A stretch of 64,000 bases of DNA from Candidatus Eisenbacteria bacterium (GTDB lineage: Bacteria; Eisenbacteria; RBG-16-71-46; JACRLI01), in the NCBI GenBank assembly GCA_016235265.1, contig JACRLI010000009.1, forward strand, positions 1 to 64,000, given 5' to 3'. The notes under the pieces were generated by a model. It worked only from the letters and a program-made list of their open reading frames with translations. It made no database searches and was not told the DNA's origin. Positions 1 to 9,259 of this stretch are shown here, piece after piece (within the stretch, counting starts at the first letter, position 1; every line of letters begins with the position of its first letter). The position numbers and the translations under genes are program-made.

Positions 1-1180
1 GCATCTCCAGCAGGTGCCTGAGCTGGTTCACCTCGCGCGTGAGCGCGCGGGCGATGACCAGCGCCTGGACCTGGTTGGCGCCCTCGTAGATCTGCGTGAT
101 CTTGGCGTCGCGCATGTACTTCTCGATCGGGTAGTCCTTCATGTACCCGTACCCGCCGAAGATCTGCACCGCGTTGGTGGTGACTTCCATGGCCGTGTCG
201 GTCGCGAACATCTTGCACTCCGCGGCGTACTTGGAGGCCATGGGGTGGCCGGCCTCCACGGCGCGGGCAGCGAAGTACACCAGCTGGCGGGCGGCCTCGG
301 TCCTGGCGGCCATGTCCGCGAGCATCTTCTGGATCATCTGGAAGCTCAGGATGCTCTGTCCGAACTGGTGGCGCTGCGAGGCGTAGGCCACCGCCCAGTC
401 CAGGGCCCCCTGCGCCAGCCCCACGGCCTGGGACGCCACGCCGGGCCGGGCCCGGTCCAGCGTCATCATGGCGTGCTTGAAGCCCATGCCGGCCGAGCCG
501 CCGAGCAGCTGCGACTGGTGCACCCTGACGTCGGTGAAGTGGGTCTCCACCACCGGCACGCAGCGGATGCCCATCTTGTCCTCGACCTTGGGGAAGCTCA
601 TGCCGGGCTGGGCATCCTTGTCCACCACGAAGGTGCTGATGCGGCGCGACTTCGATTCCGGGTCGGTCACCGCGAACACCGAGTAGATGTGCGCCGCGCC
701 GCCGTTGGTGGTCCACTTCTTCTCGCCGTTCAGGATGTAGTGCTCGCCGTCCTTCTTCGCCTCCAGCTTGAGCGAGCCGGCGTCCGAGCCGGCGGTCTTC
801 TCGGAGAGGCAGAACGCCACGAGCTTCTCGCCGGCGGCGATCTTCGGGAGGTACTTCTGCTTCTGCTCCTCGGTGCCCGCCACCAGCACCGGGAAGGTGC
901 CCAGGGCGTTGACGGCGTACAGCACGCCCACGCCGCCGCAGGCGCGGGAAAGCTCCTCCACGCACACGCACAGGTCCACGAGGCTGCCGCCGGCACCACC
1001 GTACTGCTTGGGCACAAACACGCCCATCAGGCCGGCCTTGGCCAGCTCGTCGCGGATCTCCCAGGGGTATTCCTGCAGGCGGTCGTACTTCGCGGCCAGG
1101 GGGCGCACCACCCGCTCCGCCACATCCTTTGCCACTGCCCGCCAGTGCGGGGATACTTCCAGGGTGTTGGCCTCGTCCAC
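1..1180 (-). CDS. Acyl-CoA dehydrogenase (3' end cut by window edge)
   Basis: This reverse-strand frame stays open from a GTG start at 1180 to the window edge, giving 393 codons, so only a few C-terminal residues are missing (family usually 380-400). A GGAGG ribosome site lies 5 bases before the GTG. The translation shows the family layout: an alpha-helical N-terminal domain, the flavin-binding stretch around AFCLSEKTAGSD and the WTTNGG segment, and near the C-terminus QIFGGYGY followed by IYEGANQVQ. Glu366 in that last motif is the expected catalytic base that abstracts the alpha proton of the acyl-CoA. It should oxidise acyl-CoA to enoyl-CoA in the cytoplasm and pass electrons to ETF. Chain length and substrate cannot be told. 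It is divergent from the next gene. Confidence 0.93.
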   Translation of the reverse strand, partial: MDEANTLEVSPHWRAVAKDVAERVVRPLAAKYDRLQEYPWEIRDELAKAGLMGVFVPKQYGGAGGSLVDLCVCVEELSRACGGVGVLYAVNALGTFPVLVAGTEEQKQKYLPKIAAGEKLVAFCLSEKTAGSDAGSLKLEAKKDGEHYILNGEKKWTTNGGAAHIYSVFAVTDPESKSRRISTFVVDKDAQPGMSFPKVEDKMGIRCVPVVETHFTDVRVHQSQLLGGSAGMGFKHAMMTLDRARPGVASQAVGLAQGALDWAVAYASQRHQFGQSILSFQMIQKMLADMAARTEAARQLVYFAARAVEAGHPMASKYAAECKMFATDTAMEVTTNAVQIFGGYGYMKDYPIEKYMRDAKITQIYEGANQVQALVIARALTREVNQLRHLLEM

Positions 1181-1366
1181 GCGGTCCTCCTTGCCAGGAT
1201 TGTGTCGGGTTGACGGGGAATTCTCGCACAGGCGGGGGCGGAGAGCAACCGCAGGGCCGCCAGCACGGGGCCGCGGGCCCGCTTTGGGCTTGCGCGCCTG
1301 GAAGGGGTGTTGCAGATTGGGCTCGTCCGAATCGCACCCCCCGTCCCACGCTCCAAGGAGGAGATG
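1181..1366. promoter_or_regulatory. Divergent intergenic region
   Basis: This 186-base gap separates the leftward acyl-CoA dehydrogenase from a rightward secreted-protein gene, so it must hold promoters for both. I see ribosome sites at both ends (GGAGG before 1180, AAGGAGGAG before 1367) but no convincing -35/-10 or sigma-54 pair. Confidence 0.4.
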
Positions 1367-2212
1367 ATGAAGAAAGGCCTCACCCTCGCCGCGCTGGCGC
1401 TGGTCTTCGTGGCTTCGGTCGCGGCGGCCCCGGGCGCCGGCTTCTACAAGCATGTGCTCAAGGGCTTCAGTGCCAACGTGATCACCCTCAGGGTGGACAA
1501 GGACGGCGAGGAAAAGTACTACAGCGAGAACATGATGTATGCGCTGAAGGACAAGATGCGCATCGACGTGGACCTCTCCAAGACCCGCGAAGACGGCAAG
1601 CCGGCGGAGAAGGGCGGGGAGAGCCAGGATGGGCCCCCCGCGGGTATGGGCAAGTGCTACATGCTGATCGACGGCGAGCGGAAGGTGAGCGACATGGTGT
1701 TCCCGGACTCGAAGATGTACATGGAGTTCGGGTTCGGAAAGAAGAACAAGATGGACAAGTCGCCCCGCCAGGGCTGGTTGTCGCAGGCCGACATGAAGTA
1801 CGAGGACCTGGGCGCCGAGGCCGTGGAGGGCCGTGCGTGCCGCAAGGTGAAGGCCACCTGGACCAACACCGCCCTGGAAGAGGCCAGGGAAGAGGCCGCC
1901 TACATGTGGCTGGCGAAGGATCTGGACGAGTTCCCGGTGAAGGTCCAACCGATTGATGACGAGGACGAGATCACCACCACGACGTACACGAACATCAAGT
2001 TCGGGAGCGTCAAGCCGGAGGTCGTGTCGCTGCCCGCCGGATTCAAGAAGGGGAGCTTCATGGACATGATGAAGGCCTCGTTCAAGAACCCGAATCAGAA
2101 GGGTGGGGGGGAGGAGGAAGAGAAGCTCGAGGAGGGCAAGGACGAGCCCAAGGAGGAGAAGGGCGACGTCGGCGGATTCCTCGGCGGCATGAAGAAGAAG
2201 ATCAAGAAGTAG
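1367..2212 (+). CDS. Secreted DUF4412-like protein of unknown function
   Basis: The product of 281 residues begins with a clear signal peptide (MKKGLTLAALALVFVASVAAAPG), so it is exported. Two adjacent ATG codons at 1364 and 1367 are possible starts; the second is better spaced from the AAGGAGG site at 1355-1361. The body resembles the DUF4412 class of periplasmic proteins: a charged beta-rich domain with a YMLIDGERK.SDMVFPDSKMY.EFG stretch and a later W.A.DLDEFPVKV segment. This class has no known activity. The last 60 residues are a low-complexity Glu/Lys tail containing runs of EEEE and KEEK, ending in lysines. A strong hairpin follows the stop. Its neighbours do not suggest a partner. Confidence 0.75.
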   Translation: MKKGLTLAALALVFVASVAAAPGAGFYKHVLKGFSANVITLRVDKDGEEKYYSENMMYALKDKMRIDVDLSKTREDGKPAEKGGESQDGPPAGMGKCYMLIDGERKVSDMVFPDSKMYMEFGFGKKNKMDKSPRQGWLSQADMKYEDLGAEAVEGRACRKVKATWTNTALEEAREEAAYMWLAKDLDEFPVKVQPIDDEDEITTTTYTNIKFGSVKPEVVSLPAGFKKGSFMDMMKASFKNPNQKGGGEEEEKLEEGKDEPKEEKGDVGGFLGGMKKKIKK

Positions 2213-2243
2213 CCGCGGACGGCTTCCGGCGGCGCGATTGCGC

Positions 2244-2274
2244 GGGGCCCCCGGTCCTGTGGGCCGGGGGCCCC
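2244..2274. terminator. Terminator-like GC hairpin
   Basis: An 11-base perfect stem (2244-2254 with 2264-2274) with a 9-base loop lies 31 bases after the stop at 2212 and before the convergent stop at 2318, so it can serve both genes. There is no long T tract, as for most hairpins in this window. Confidence 0.7.
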
Positions 2275-2317
2275 TTGCCGCCTGGCCGGGGGCTTCGTGA
2301 GCCCACGCGTGTCGGAG

Positions 2318-4288
2318 CTACTTCAATCGCACCAGCCGGACCGCCCGGCTACCCGGCACCCCTTCGAGCCGGGCCCAATACACCCCCGCGGCGACGGGCT
2401 TGCCGTCGGCCGCCTGGCCGCCCCAAGCCGCGGCACTGGAGCGGGGCGTCCCGCCCACCCGCGCCACGCGCCGCCCGGAGGTGTCGAAAATCTCCACCCG
2501 GGCGCCGGGAGAGCCGGACCACGTGAAGCGTTGCGCGCTGAACGCGGGGTTGGGCCTGCAGAGCAGGCGGGGCGCGTCCGTGTCGCCCCGGGGGGGAACC
2601 CCCACCACTCCCGGGCAGATCGCCAGGGTGTCCGTGCCCCAGGTGGAGAGGCTGTCGGAGGGCGAGCCGGTCTCGAGCCACGAGCGCGCCACTCCACGCG
2701 TCCCGCACAGGTCCGTCCCGGCCAGGCGGTATCGAAGCACCAGCGGGAGCCGGCTGCCCGGCACGATCGGGATGCGCCCGCTGTAGATCCCGTCGCCGGC
2801 CACGCTGTCGGGCCATGCGCCGTTGTCGAGCAGGCTCACGGGGTCGTGGGATGCGCCGCCCAGATCCTCCGTGGCGGTCACGGTGAATGCCCCGGGAAAG
2901 CCGGGCAGGTGCCCCGGGATCGCCGCGCGCACGACCAGCGTGGTCGCGGACCGCACCGACAGCCGGCGGCTCAGCCCGTGGAGCAGGTTGGATGTCAGCA
3001 GTTGGATACGCCAGTCGGCCGGCCCGGCGGCGGTGCTGTCCAGCCCCCAGCTCCACTGTATGGTGCCGGCGTTGAACACGCCCCCGCCCTGGACGCTCCA
3101 CTCGGCGGGCCGGCGCTCGTAGTAGGTGGTCACCGCGGTCTGGGGGCACGAGCCGTCGGGGTAGGAGACGGGCGTCTCGAACAGCGAAACCACCGACGGT
3201 GGGGAGATCCCCGGGAACAGCACGTCGTACTCGTAGCCCATCACCTGCGAACCCAGGTCGTGCCCCACCTCCTGCTCCAGCCCCAGCGTGAGCCAGCCGT
3301 CGCAGCGTGCAAAGTGGATGGGGCGGGAGACCGGGTACTGGCAGGACGAGAGCATCGAGCCGAGCAGCTGCGCTTCGGGCCGCCACACCCAGCTGGCCCG
3401 CCAGTTCACGGTGGTGGATTCGGGGTGGAGGGCGAAGATGGGATCGGTGTAGTTCTTGTGGCAGATCACGGTGCGCGCGTTGTCGGTGAAGCGCACCTGC
3501 CAGTAGCAGGTGTTGGCCCCGAGGATCGCGAGATTGCCGGCACTGTCGGCGAAGTCCTGTGCGGCGTCGAACATGGACGCGGACCAGTACTCGCTGTGCC
3601 CCGTCGTCACCATGAGGCGATGGCCCGCGAGCACTTCGGGGCGCGTGGCCAGGTCCACGTCGGTGACGTAGTCCGCCTCGAACCCGGAGCGTTCGAGCCA
3701 GCGCAGGAACGGCACTTCCCACTTGGTGATGAATCCCAGGCCGTTGGCGGAATCATAGGGCCGGTTGTAGCTCACCCGCGGTGAGCGCACCCCGCCGCTG
3801 GAATTGTACTCGTAGAGACTCTTCCCACCGAACCCGTTGTAGGCCTGCCAGGTGTTGCTGGCCATGACCAGCAGGATGCCGGACGGGCCGGGGGAGACCG
3901 CCCGCACCACCAGCGGCGCGTGGCTCAGCGGATTGCCGGAAGCCGGAAACACCTGCACATCGTAGAGCCCGGTACGCCACCCGGCGGGCACCTGCAGGGT
4001 TTGAAACGCGGGCCAGCCGCACCCGCGGGCGTAGGCGCTGTCGGGAGTGGCGGGATTGGCGGCCGGCAGGCCGGAGAGGCTCAGCACCGTGTCGTTCACC
4101 GCCCCGAGGCGGATCACCCGCAGGTTCACCGTGGGGAAGGTGCTGGAAACGTGAATCCCCACCGACTCACCCGGGGCGGCGCTGGCGGCCGAGAGGTACA
4201 CGTCCACCGCCGGGGATGCCGTGGCCGCTCCCGGGCCCAGGGCCAGGATCGCGGCGAAGACGAGCGCGGCTCGGGTGTGTGTCGGCAA
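2318..4288 (-). CDS. Secreted protein with N,N-dimethylformamidase-like domain and FlgD-type C-terminus
   Basis: The protein has about 656 residues and begins with a signal peptide ending near ATASPAV. The central part, with LVMASNTWQAYNGFGG, GHRLMVTTGHSEYWS and NLAILGANTCYWQVR, matches the C-terminal domain of the large subunit of N,N-dimethylformamidase, a glutamine-amidotransferase-like fold found in many secreted proteins of unknown substrate. The last 90 residues form a FlgD-like immunoglobulin domain (RPNPAFSAQ, VEIFDTSGRRVARV, GVYWARLEG), the usual sorting or anchoring tail of FCB secreted proteins. I take the TTG at 4288, preceded by GAGGGG; a GTG at 4312 adds 8 residues. Enzyme activity is not established by the sequence. 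Confidence 0.75.
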   Translation of the reverse strand: MPTHTRAALVFAAILALGPGAATASPAVDVYLSAASAAPGESVGIHVSSTFPTVNLRVIRLGAVNDTVLSLSGLPAANPATPDSAYARGCGWPAFQTLQVPAGWRTGLYDVQVFPASGNPLSHAPLVVRAVSPGPSGILLVMASNTWQAYNGFGGKSLYEYNSSGGVRSPRVSYNRPYDSANGLGFITKWEVPFLRWLERSGFEADYVTDVDLATRPEVLAGHRLMVTTGHSEYWSASMFDAAQDFADSAGNLAILGANTCYWQVRFTDNARTVICHKNYTDPIFALHPESTTVNWRASWVWRPEAQLLGSMLSSCQYPVSRPIHFARCDGWLTLGLEQEVGHDLGSQVMGYEYDVLFPGISPPSVVSLFETPVSYPDGSCPQTAVTTYYERRPAEWSVQGGGVFNAGTIQWSWGLDSTAAGPADWRIQLLTSNLLHGLSRRLSVRSATTLVVRAAIPGHLPGFPGAFTVTATEDLGGASHDPVSLLDNGAWPDSVAGDGIYSGRIPIVPGSRLPLVLRYRLAGTDLCGTRGVARSWLETGSPSDSLSTWGTDTLAICPGVVGVPPRGDTDAPRLLCRPNPAFSAQRFTWSGSPGARVEIFDTSGRRVARVGGTPRSSAAAWGGQAADGKPVAAGVYWARLEGVPGSRAVRLVRLK

Positions 4289-4681
4289 GGTATCCCCTCG
4301 TTGGTCGGGCACGGGTGCCCCGGTGCTTCGATTCTACGGCATCTTCAATAATCAGGCAAGTTTGCGACGGCCGAATTGTGCGCCGCGGCGCGGCATTCGC
4401 CGCCCCGTCGTGCTCCGGCGCGACGGCACCGGGTGCTACCATGGCGGGGGCCCGTGGGAGGCGCAGGTTTCGGGCAACCCGCGCCGCGGGTTCCGCGTCC
4501 GAATCAGTAAGCCGGCAGGCCGGTGGCGACGCAAATGCGACACCGCCTGACTAGCCTGCCCGGCGTCCTTTTCGCAGTCCATACTGTTTGAAGCCGATCC
4601 GGTCGTGGTGAACCGAACCGGGCCCCGCACCTCCCGACCCGCGGGCCTTCCGAATCAACCCCCAGGAAGGAGACTCCCAGG
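4289..4681. other. Intergenic region, no gene recognised
   Basis: This 393-base gap separates two divergent secreted-protein genes and should contain both promoters. Short frames on both strands show no family resemblance or normal codon pattern. No clear promoter consensus, repeat or structured RNA was found. Confidence 0.4.
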
Positions 4682-5545
4682 ATGAAACGCACGAGCGTCT
4701 GCATTGTCGCGCTGGTTGCCCTGGCGTGCGCCTCGATCGCGAGCGCGGAGCCGGCCGGCGGTCCGCCCAAGGGCGAGCCCGGGCCGGGCCGCATGGCCCG
4801 GGTCCAGAAGTTGCAGCTCAGCGATTCCCAGAAGAGCCAGCTCCGCGAGAAGCGCTTCGCCGCCGCCCACCGGCGCATCGAGCTGCACTCCCGGCTGGCG
4901 GAGGCGCGGCTGTGCCTGCATGAGCTGATGAGCGGCGAGAAGCTGGACGAAGCCGCCATCCGCACGCAGGCCCGGGTGGTCGGGGAACTCCAGGGCCAGG
5001 CTGCCCAGCAGCGCATCGAGGACCACGTCGGGATGTTGACCGTGCTCACGCCGGAGCAGCGCAAGACTGTCCACCAGTTGCGTCCCGGGATGCGCGGCAT
5101 GCGTGGTCCCGCGATGTGGATGGGTGGTCACGGGATGGGCGGTTCCCGCATGGGCGGCCGTAATGTCCGGGTGCTGCGCTTCGGCGAGGGCCAGGGCGCC
5201 GGCGACGGCGAGAACATGGAAATGCTGCACCGGGCGATTCCGGGCGGGCCCGGCGCGGTGCGCAAGCAGGTCCGCATCGTGCGCCCGGGCCAGGGCTCCC
5301 GCGTCGAGATCCACGGAGTCGAGCCGGGCGACGAATCCGGCGATGGCCCCGGCGACGTGCGCATCATCAGGCTCGGCCTGGACGGCCCGGATGCCGAATG
5401 GGAGGCGATGGACGGCCTGGGTGCCGGTCTCGGTGAGCTCGGTGAGCTGGGAGAGCTGGGTGATCTGAGTGAGCTTGGAGGTGACATGGACTTCCTGTTC
5501 GGGCCCGGCTTCGACGGCGAGCTCGAGCTCGAGGAGGTCCTCTAG
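4682..5545 (+). CDS. Periplasmic Spy/CpxP-like LTxxQ protein with Gly-rich acidic tail
   Basis: The product has 287 residues with a signal peptide (MKRTSVCIVALVALACASIASAEP) and a ribosome site AAGGAGA upstream. Residues 25-140 are a helical domain with a QLSDSQKSQL segment and, about 75 residues later, the signature LTPEQR, as in Spy, CpxP and related ATP-independent periplasmic chaperones or metal-stress sensors. The remainder is unusual for that family: a Met/Gly-rich stretch (about residues 138-165), then a long Gly- and Asp-rich region and a run of short GEL repeats near the C-terminus. It stands alone, closed by a strong hairpin. It could be a chaperone or a metal-binding protein; the Met-rich stretch would suit metal, but that is inference. 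Confidence 0.7.
   Translation: MKRTSVCIVALVALACASIASAEPAGGPPKGEPGPGRMARVQKLQLSDSQKSQLREKRFAAAHRRIELHSRLAEARLCLHELMSGEKLDEAAIRTQARVVGELQGQAAQQRIEDHVGMLTVLTPEQRKTVHQLRPGMRGMRGPAMWMGGHGMGGSRMGGRNVRVLRFGEGQGAGDGENMEMLHRAIPGGPGAVRKQVRIVRPGQGSRVEIHGVEPGDESGDGPGDVRIIRLGLDGPDAEWEAMDGLGAGLGELGELGELGDLSELGGDMDFLFGPGFDGELELEEVL
5432..5476 (+). repeat. Five 9-base tandem repeats coding G-E-L
   Basis: Five imperfect copies of GGTGAGCTG lie in frame near the end of the Spy/CpxP-like gene and encode GELGELGELGDLSEL. Third-position and some second-position changes between copies show divergence after duplication. Confidence 0.8.
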
Positions 5546-5623
5546 CCTCCTGCCGCGGTCCGCGATGCTCGCGTGAGGGTTCGCGGGCCCGCGCCGCTCG
5601 TTCCTGGAATGTGCATAAACGTA

Positions 5624-5652
5624 CGCCCCCGGGCTGTTGCGGCCCGGGGGCG
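5624..5652 (+). terminator. Strong terminator hairpin
   Basis: An 11-base perfect stem (5624-5634 with 5642-5652) with a 7-base loop follows the Spy-like gene. It ends only 18 bases before the next start codon, so the following gene needs a promoter overlapping this hairpin or depends on read-through. Confidence 0.75.
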
Positions 5653-5670
5653 TTCGGCTATGTTCCCGTC

Positions 5671-6750
5671 ATGCGTCCGCTCTTCATCCTCCTGGCCCTG
5701 TTCAGCCTGAACCTCGCCCCCGCGCCACCCGCGGCGTGCGGCGCGCGGGACATCGAGACCATGCGGGGAGTGACACTCTCCCTGTTCCACCCGCTGGACC
5801 GAGAGCGGACGGCCGCCAGCCTGGACCGCATCCGCGCGCTGGGCGCCACCCACGTCTCGGTGATCGTGCCGTTCCAGCAGGAGGACGTGGCGTCCCTCCA
5901 GATCGGTCTTCCCCCGGAGCAGGCGGTGCCCGACACGCTGCTGCTGCGCGTGGCCGCGGAGGCGCACGCCCGGGGCCTGAAGGTGGTGGTCTTCCCGCTG
6001 CTGAGCGTGCGACAGCACGGCCCCGGGCTGTGGCGCGGCGCGCTCCGGCCGCCGTCGTGGCGGGGGTGGTTTCGCGCCTACGGGGAGCGGCTGCTGCACT
6101 GCGCGCAGGTGGCGCGCGAGGCCCGGGCCGAGTGGTTCTGCGTGGGGGCGGAACTGGTCACCAGCGAGGCCCACGCGCAACTCTGGCGGGACCTCATCCG
6201 CCGGGTCCGCGCCGCCTATCCCGGGCGGTTGATGTACTCCCAGAACTGGGACCGCCCCGGCCGCCTGGGCTTCGGGGATCAGTTGGACCTGGTGGGCATG
6301 AACGCCTACTTCGAGCTGACTGCCCCGGACACCCCCGCCCCGCAACGGGGGTTGCGGGAGCGCTGGGTTAACCTGCGTCGAGACCTGGAGCGAAACCGGG
6401 TCGGCAGGGGCCCACTGGTGTTCACCGAGCTGGGCTATCCCAGCTCAGAGCGCGCCGCCACTCGGCCCTGGGACCACGTGGCACCCCGCGAGGCGCGCCC
6501 GGACTTGCAGAAGACGTGCTTCGAGGCGTTCTTCCGAGCTTGGTCGGGATCGTCCCGGCTGCGGGGGGCCTTTGTATACCTGTGGTCGGCCCAGGAAGGG
6601 GGAGAGGGGGATTCGGGCTACTCCATCCGGGACAAGCCTGCGGAGGCCACGGTGGGCTCCTGGTTCCGCTCCGGGTTTCCCGGGGGGTCGGCCCCCGTGG
6701 AGGTCGGTTCGGGGTCTGGCGGGGCGCCGGGGGCACCCGGGAGGCCCTGA
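5671..6750 (+). CDS. Secreted glycoside hydrolase-like protein (GH113/clan A type)
   Basis: The product has 359 residues with a signal peptide (MRPLFILLALFSLNLAP...). It resembles the beta/alpha-barrel of GH113 beta-mannanase-like proteins: RGVTLSLFHPL near the start, a strand/helix series with THVSVIVPF and GLKVVVFPL, then FCVGAEL (Glu161, candidate acid/base), LDLVGMNAY and FTELGYPS (Glu253, candidate nucleophile). Both catalytic positions of clan GH-A therefore appear to be present. Substrate is not determined; the family acts on beta-mannan but many members are uncharacterised. The ATG at 5671 is chosen because an upstream in-frame start would read through the terminator hairpin; its ribosome site is weak. 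The last 25 residues are Gly/Pro-rich. Confidence 0.72.
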   Translation: MRPLFILLALFSLNLAPAPPAACGARDIETMRGVTLSLFHPLDRERTAASLDRIRALGATHVSVIVPFQQEDVASLQIGLPPEQAVPDTLLLRVAAEAHARGLKVVVFPLLSVRQHGPGLWRGALRPPSWRGWFRAYGERLLHCAQVAREARAEWFCVGAELVTSEAHAQLWRDLIRRVRAAYPGRLMYSQNWDRPGRLGFGDQLDLVGMNAYFELTAPDTPAPQRGLRERWVNLRRDLERNRVGRGPLVFTELGYPSSERAATRPWDHVAPREARPDLQKTCFEAFFRAWSGSSRLRGAFVYLWSAQEGGEGDSGYSIRDKPAEATVGSWFRSGFPGGSAPVEVGSGSGGAPGAPGRP

Positions 6751-6817
6751 GGCCCGACCCGGCGGAAGGCCGGCTCCTCGCCAGAGGGCCCCGGCTGTGG
6801 AAAAGTGGAAAAAGGCG

Positions 6818-6846
6818 GAAGGGACGCGGCAAGGCCGCGTCCCTTC
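6818..6846 (+). terminator. Perfect 13-base hairpin terminator
   Basis: A perfect 13-base stem (6818-6830 with 6834-6846) with an AAG loop follows the glycosidase-like gene. Confidence 0.75.
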
Positions 6847-7081
6847 ACCATATCGCCCACGGACCAGACCCACATCTCTCAGGCGCAGTCTCGTATGCTC
6901 CGGGTCCGAAGATCCGGTCACGGGGCGGAATAATGTCCGTGGAGACTGCGGTAAGTAAAACACGGCCGGAAGCATTTGTCAAGTGGCATTTGTCATATTA
7001 TCATCGCCGCTTGTGGAAAACTTCCTTCCGGCCGCCTTGGCTGGCCACGGCCCACCGGCCTTCCGGGCCGGGAGGGCCGCC
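6847..7081. other. Intergenic region between convergent genes
   Basis: Together with the hairpin this makes a 331-base gap between convergent stops. It holds a pair of GCATTTGTCA repeats near 6970-6992 and inverted CGGCCGGAAG/CTTCCGGCCG arms about 50 bases apart. The arms could form a weak terminator for the leftward M3 peptidase gene. No gene is recognised. Confidence 0.4.
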
Positions 7082-9094
7082 CTAGTTCCGATTCAACCAC
7101 TCCTCGTAGGCCCGGGTGCTGTACTCGCGACCCAGGAAGTCCTTCACCAGCTCCGCTGCCGGTTTCGAGCCCCCGGCCTCCAGCACCGTCTTCCGATAGT
7201 GCCCGGCCACCTGCGGATTCAGGATCGGCCCGCCGGAGAACGCGCTGAACATGTCCTTGGCGATCACCATGGACCACATGTAGGTGTAGTAGATCGCCGA
7301 GTAGCCCGTGAGGTGCGTGAATCCGGCCTGCATGTGCGTGCCTTCCACGTACGGCCACGGGGAGTACTTCGCCTGCAGCTCCTGGACCAGCTTGTCGGAG
7401 TCCAGTCCGTTCGGGTCGCGGTCGTGCATGCGCAGCGAGAGGGCCGCGTAGAACATCTGCTGGCGCACCCAGGCACCCTTGCCGAAGTCGCGGGCCGCGC
7501 GCATCCGGTTCACCAGCTCGTCGGGAATGGGCTGGCCCGTCTGGTGGTGCCGGGCAAACGTCTGCAGCGTGGCGGCGTCCCACACCCACTCTTCCAGCAG
7601 CGTCGACGGCGCCTCCACGAAGTCCCATTCGGTGGAGATCCCGGAGGTCCCGATCCAGGGATGCCGGCCGCCCAGGATGTGATGGAGCAGGTGGCCAAAC
7701 TCGTGGAAGAAGGTGTCCACGTCCTCATGCTCCATCAGGCCCGGATCGCCCTTTGCGGGCTCGGGGAAGTTGCACACCAGCGTCGCCATGGGCAGCTGCC
7801 TGCCCTTGATCCCGGTCTGGATCGGGAAATTGGCGGCATGCGAGTACTTGTTCGCGCGCGGGTGCATGTCCAGGTAGAAGCGGCCCAGCTTCTCCCGGCC
7901 CTGGTAGACGTCGTAGACCTCCACCGAGGGATGCCACACCGGCACCCCCCTGACCGGCTTGTAGGTCAGCCCGAACATCTTCGAGGTCACGTCGAACAGG
8001 CCCTGCTTCACCCTGGCGTAGGGGAAGTACGGACGCACTTCCTGCGACGAGAAGCTGTACTGCTCCTTCTTCACCAGCTCGGTGTAGTAGGAGGTCTCCC
8101 AGGCATTCACTGCCGTGGCTGCGGGATCGTCCTTCTGCTTGCGCGCCAGCAGCGCGGCCCGGTCGGCCTCCATGCGGGTGTTCGCCAGCGCGCACACCCG
8201 GTCGATGAATGTGGCCACCGCGGTGTCGGAGCCGATCATCTTGTCCCCGGTGGCGTAGGCGGCGTAGTTGGGGTAACCCAGCGTGGTGGCCAGCTCCCGG
8301 CGCAGCCGCACCAGGGTGTCGAGCTCGGCCACGTTCACCGGGTACGCCCGGTTCATGAACACCTTGAAGAAGCCGGCGCGGTCCTTGTCGCTCTTCGCAT
8401 ACGTGACGAACGGGATGTAGTCCACGTAGTTGGACTTGAGCGTGATCCGCCCGTCGGCCCCCGGGGCGTGTGCCTTGACGTAGTCGTCGGGCAGACCCTC
8501 CAGCGCCGCGACTCCGTCCACCGTGTAGGTGCTGTGATCGGCGCTGAGGTTCTGGTCGAACGCCTGGGTGATCCGGACCACCTGCTCGTTCAGGTCGCGA
8601 ATGCGGGCGCGCGTGGCGTCGTCCTTGTCGATGCCGGAGCGCCGGAAATCGCGCAGCTGCTTGAAGACGTAGAACTGCGTCTCGGCGTCGGCCTTCGACA
8701 GGTCCACCGCCTTCAGTGCGGAGTAGACCCTCGGGTCGGTGGCGATTTCGTTGGCCAGCTTGGAAGTGGCCTGCTCCACGGAGCTGGCCACCGCGCGCAC
8801 CACCGAGTCGGGGTGGACCTGCTGGAAGAGTCCGGAGCGGCTGCCGAGCCGGTCGAGGCAGCGGTTCAGTTCGTTGTACGGCTCCAGGGTGTTGGCCGCG
8901 CTGCGCGGGGCCTTCGCCTGGAGCATCCGGGCCAGCGCCGCCCGGGCGGCCTTGAGCTCCCCGTCGGTCTCCCGGCGGTACTCCGAGGCCGTGGGCGCGG
9001 CGGTCCGGGCCGCGGACGCCGCGACCGGGGATGCGGAGAGCGCCGCCGACAGCAGGCACGGCAGGGCGATGGCAAGGAGGTGATGGCGTCTCAC
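7082..9094 (-). CDS. M3 family zinc metallopeptidase (oligopeptidase/Dcp type), exported
   Basis: The protein has 670 residues, close to the 650-700 of the M3 family. The zinc motif FHEFGHLLHH is present (His464, catalytic Glu465, His468), with Glu494 in DFVEAPS as the expected third metal ligand. The C-terminal GYSAIYYTYMWS and DMFSAF segments are also typical. The family degrades short peptides. The N-terminus (VRRHHLLAIALPCLLSAALSASPVAAS) is a signal peptide, so it should act outside the cytoplasm, like bacterial dipeptidyl carboxypeptidase. The GTG at 9094 is preferred because AGGAAGG lies just upstream and the signal sequence starts immediately. The peptide importer genes next door suggest joint peptide use, although the spacing argues for separate transcription. 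Confidence 0.92.
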   Translation of the reverse strand: MRRHHLLAIALPCLLSAALSASPVAASAARTAAPTASEYRRETDGELKAARAALARMLQAKAPRSAANTLEPYNELNRCLDRLGSRSGLFQQVHPDSVVRAVASSVEQATSKLANEIATDPRVYSALKAVDLSKADAETQFYVFKQLRDFRRSGIDKDDATRARIRDLNEQVVRITQAFDQNLSADHSTYTVDGVAALEGLPDDYVKAHAPGADGRITLKSNYVDYIPFVTYAKSDKDRAGFFKVFMNRAYPVNVAELDTLVRLRRELATTLGYPNYAAYATGDKMIGSDTAVATFIDRVCALANTRMEADRAALLARKQKDDPAATAVNAWETSYYTELVKKEQYSFSSQEVRPYFPYARVKQGLFDVTSKMFGLTYKPVRGVPVWHPSVEVYDVYQGREKLGRFYLDMHPRANKYSHAANFPIQTGIKGRQLPMATLVCNFPEPAKGDPGLMEHEDVDTFFHEFGHLLHHILGGRHPWIGTSGISTEWDFVEAPSTLLEEWVWDAATLQTFARHHQTGQPIPDELVNRMRAARDFGKGAWVRQQMFYAALSLRMHDRDPNGLDSDKLVQELQAKYSPWPYVEGTHMQAGFTHLTGYSAIYYTYMWSMVIAKDMFSAFSGGPILNPQVAGHYRKTVLEAGGSKPAAELVKDFLGREYSTRAYEEWLNRN

Positions 9095-9259
9095 GTCGAA
9101 ACCTTCCTCTGGTGGCGGTGTGCGGGCGGCCGGCGGCCGCCGCGGGGTGGGGGAGGGGTGGAGTCGCGCCAGTATACGCCCCGCCCCGGGGTGCTTCAAC
9201 GAGCCGGGGCGCACGGGCGGCGGCCATGAAGAGCCCGGGAAGGGTCGGCACAGCCGGAT

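Noticed and set aside
6983..9229. A 748-codon open frame on the plus strand, and many similar long frames opposite real genes.
   Set aside because: High GC removes stop codons from opposing frames. This frame has His/Gly/Arg/Val-rich composition with no family motif and lies exactly opposite the M3 peptidase.
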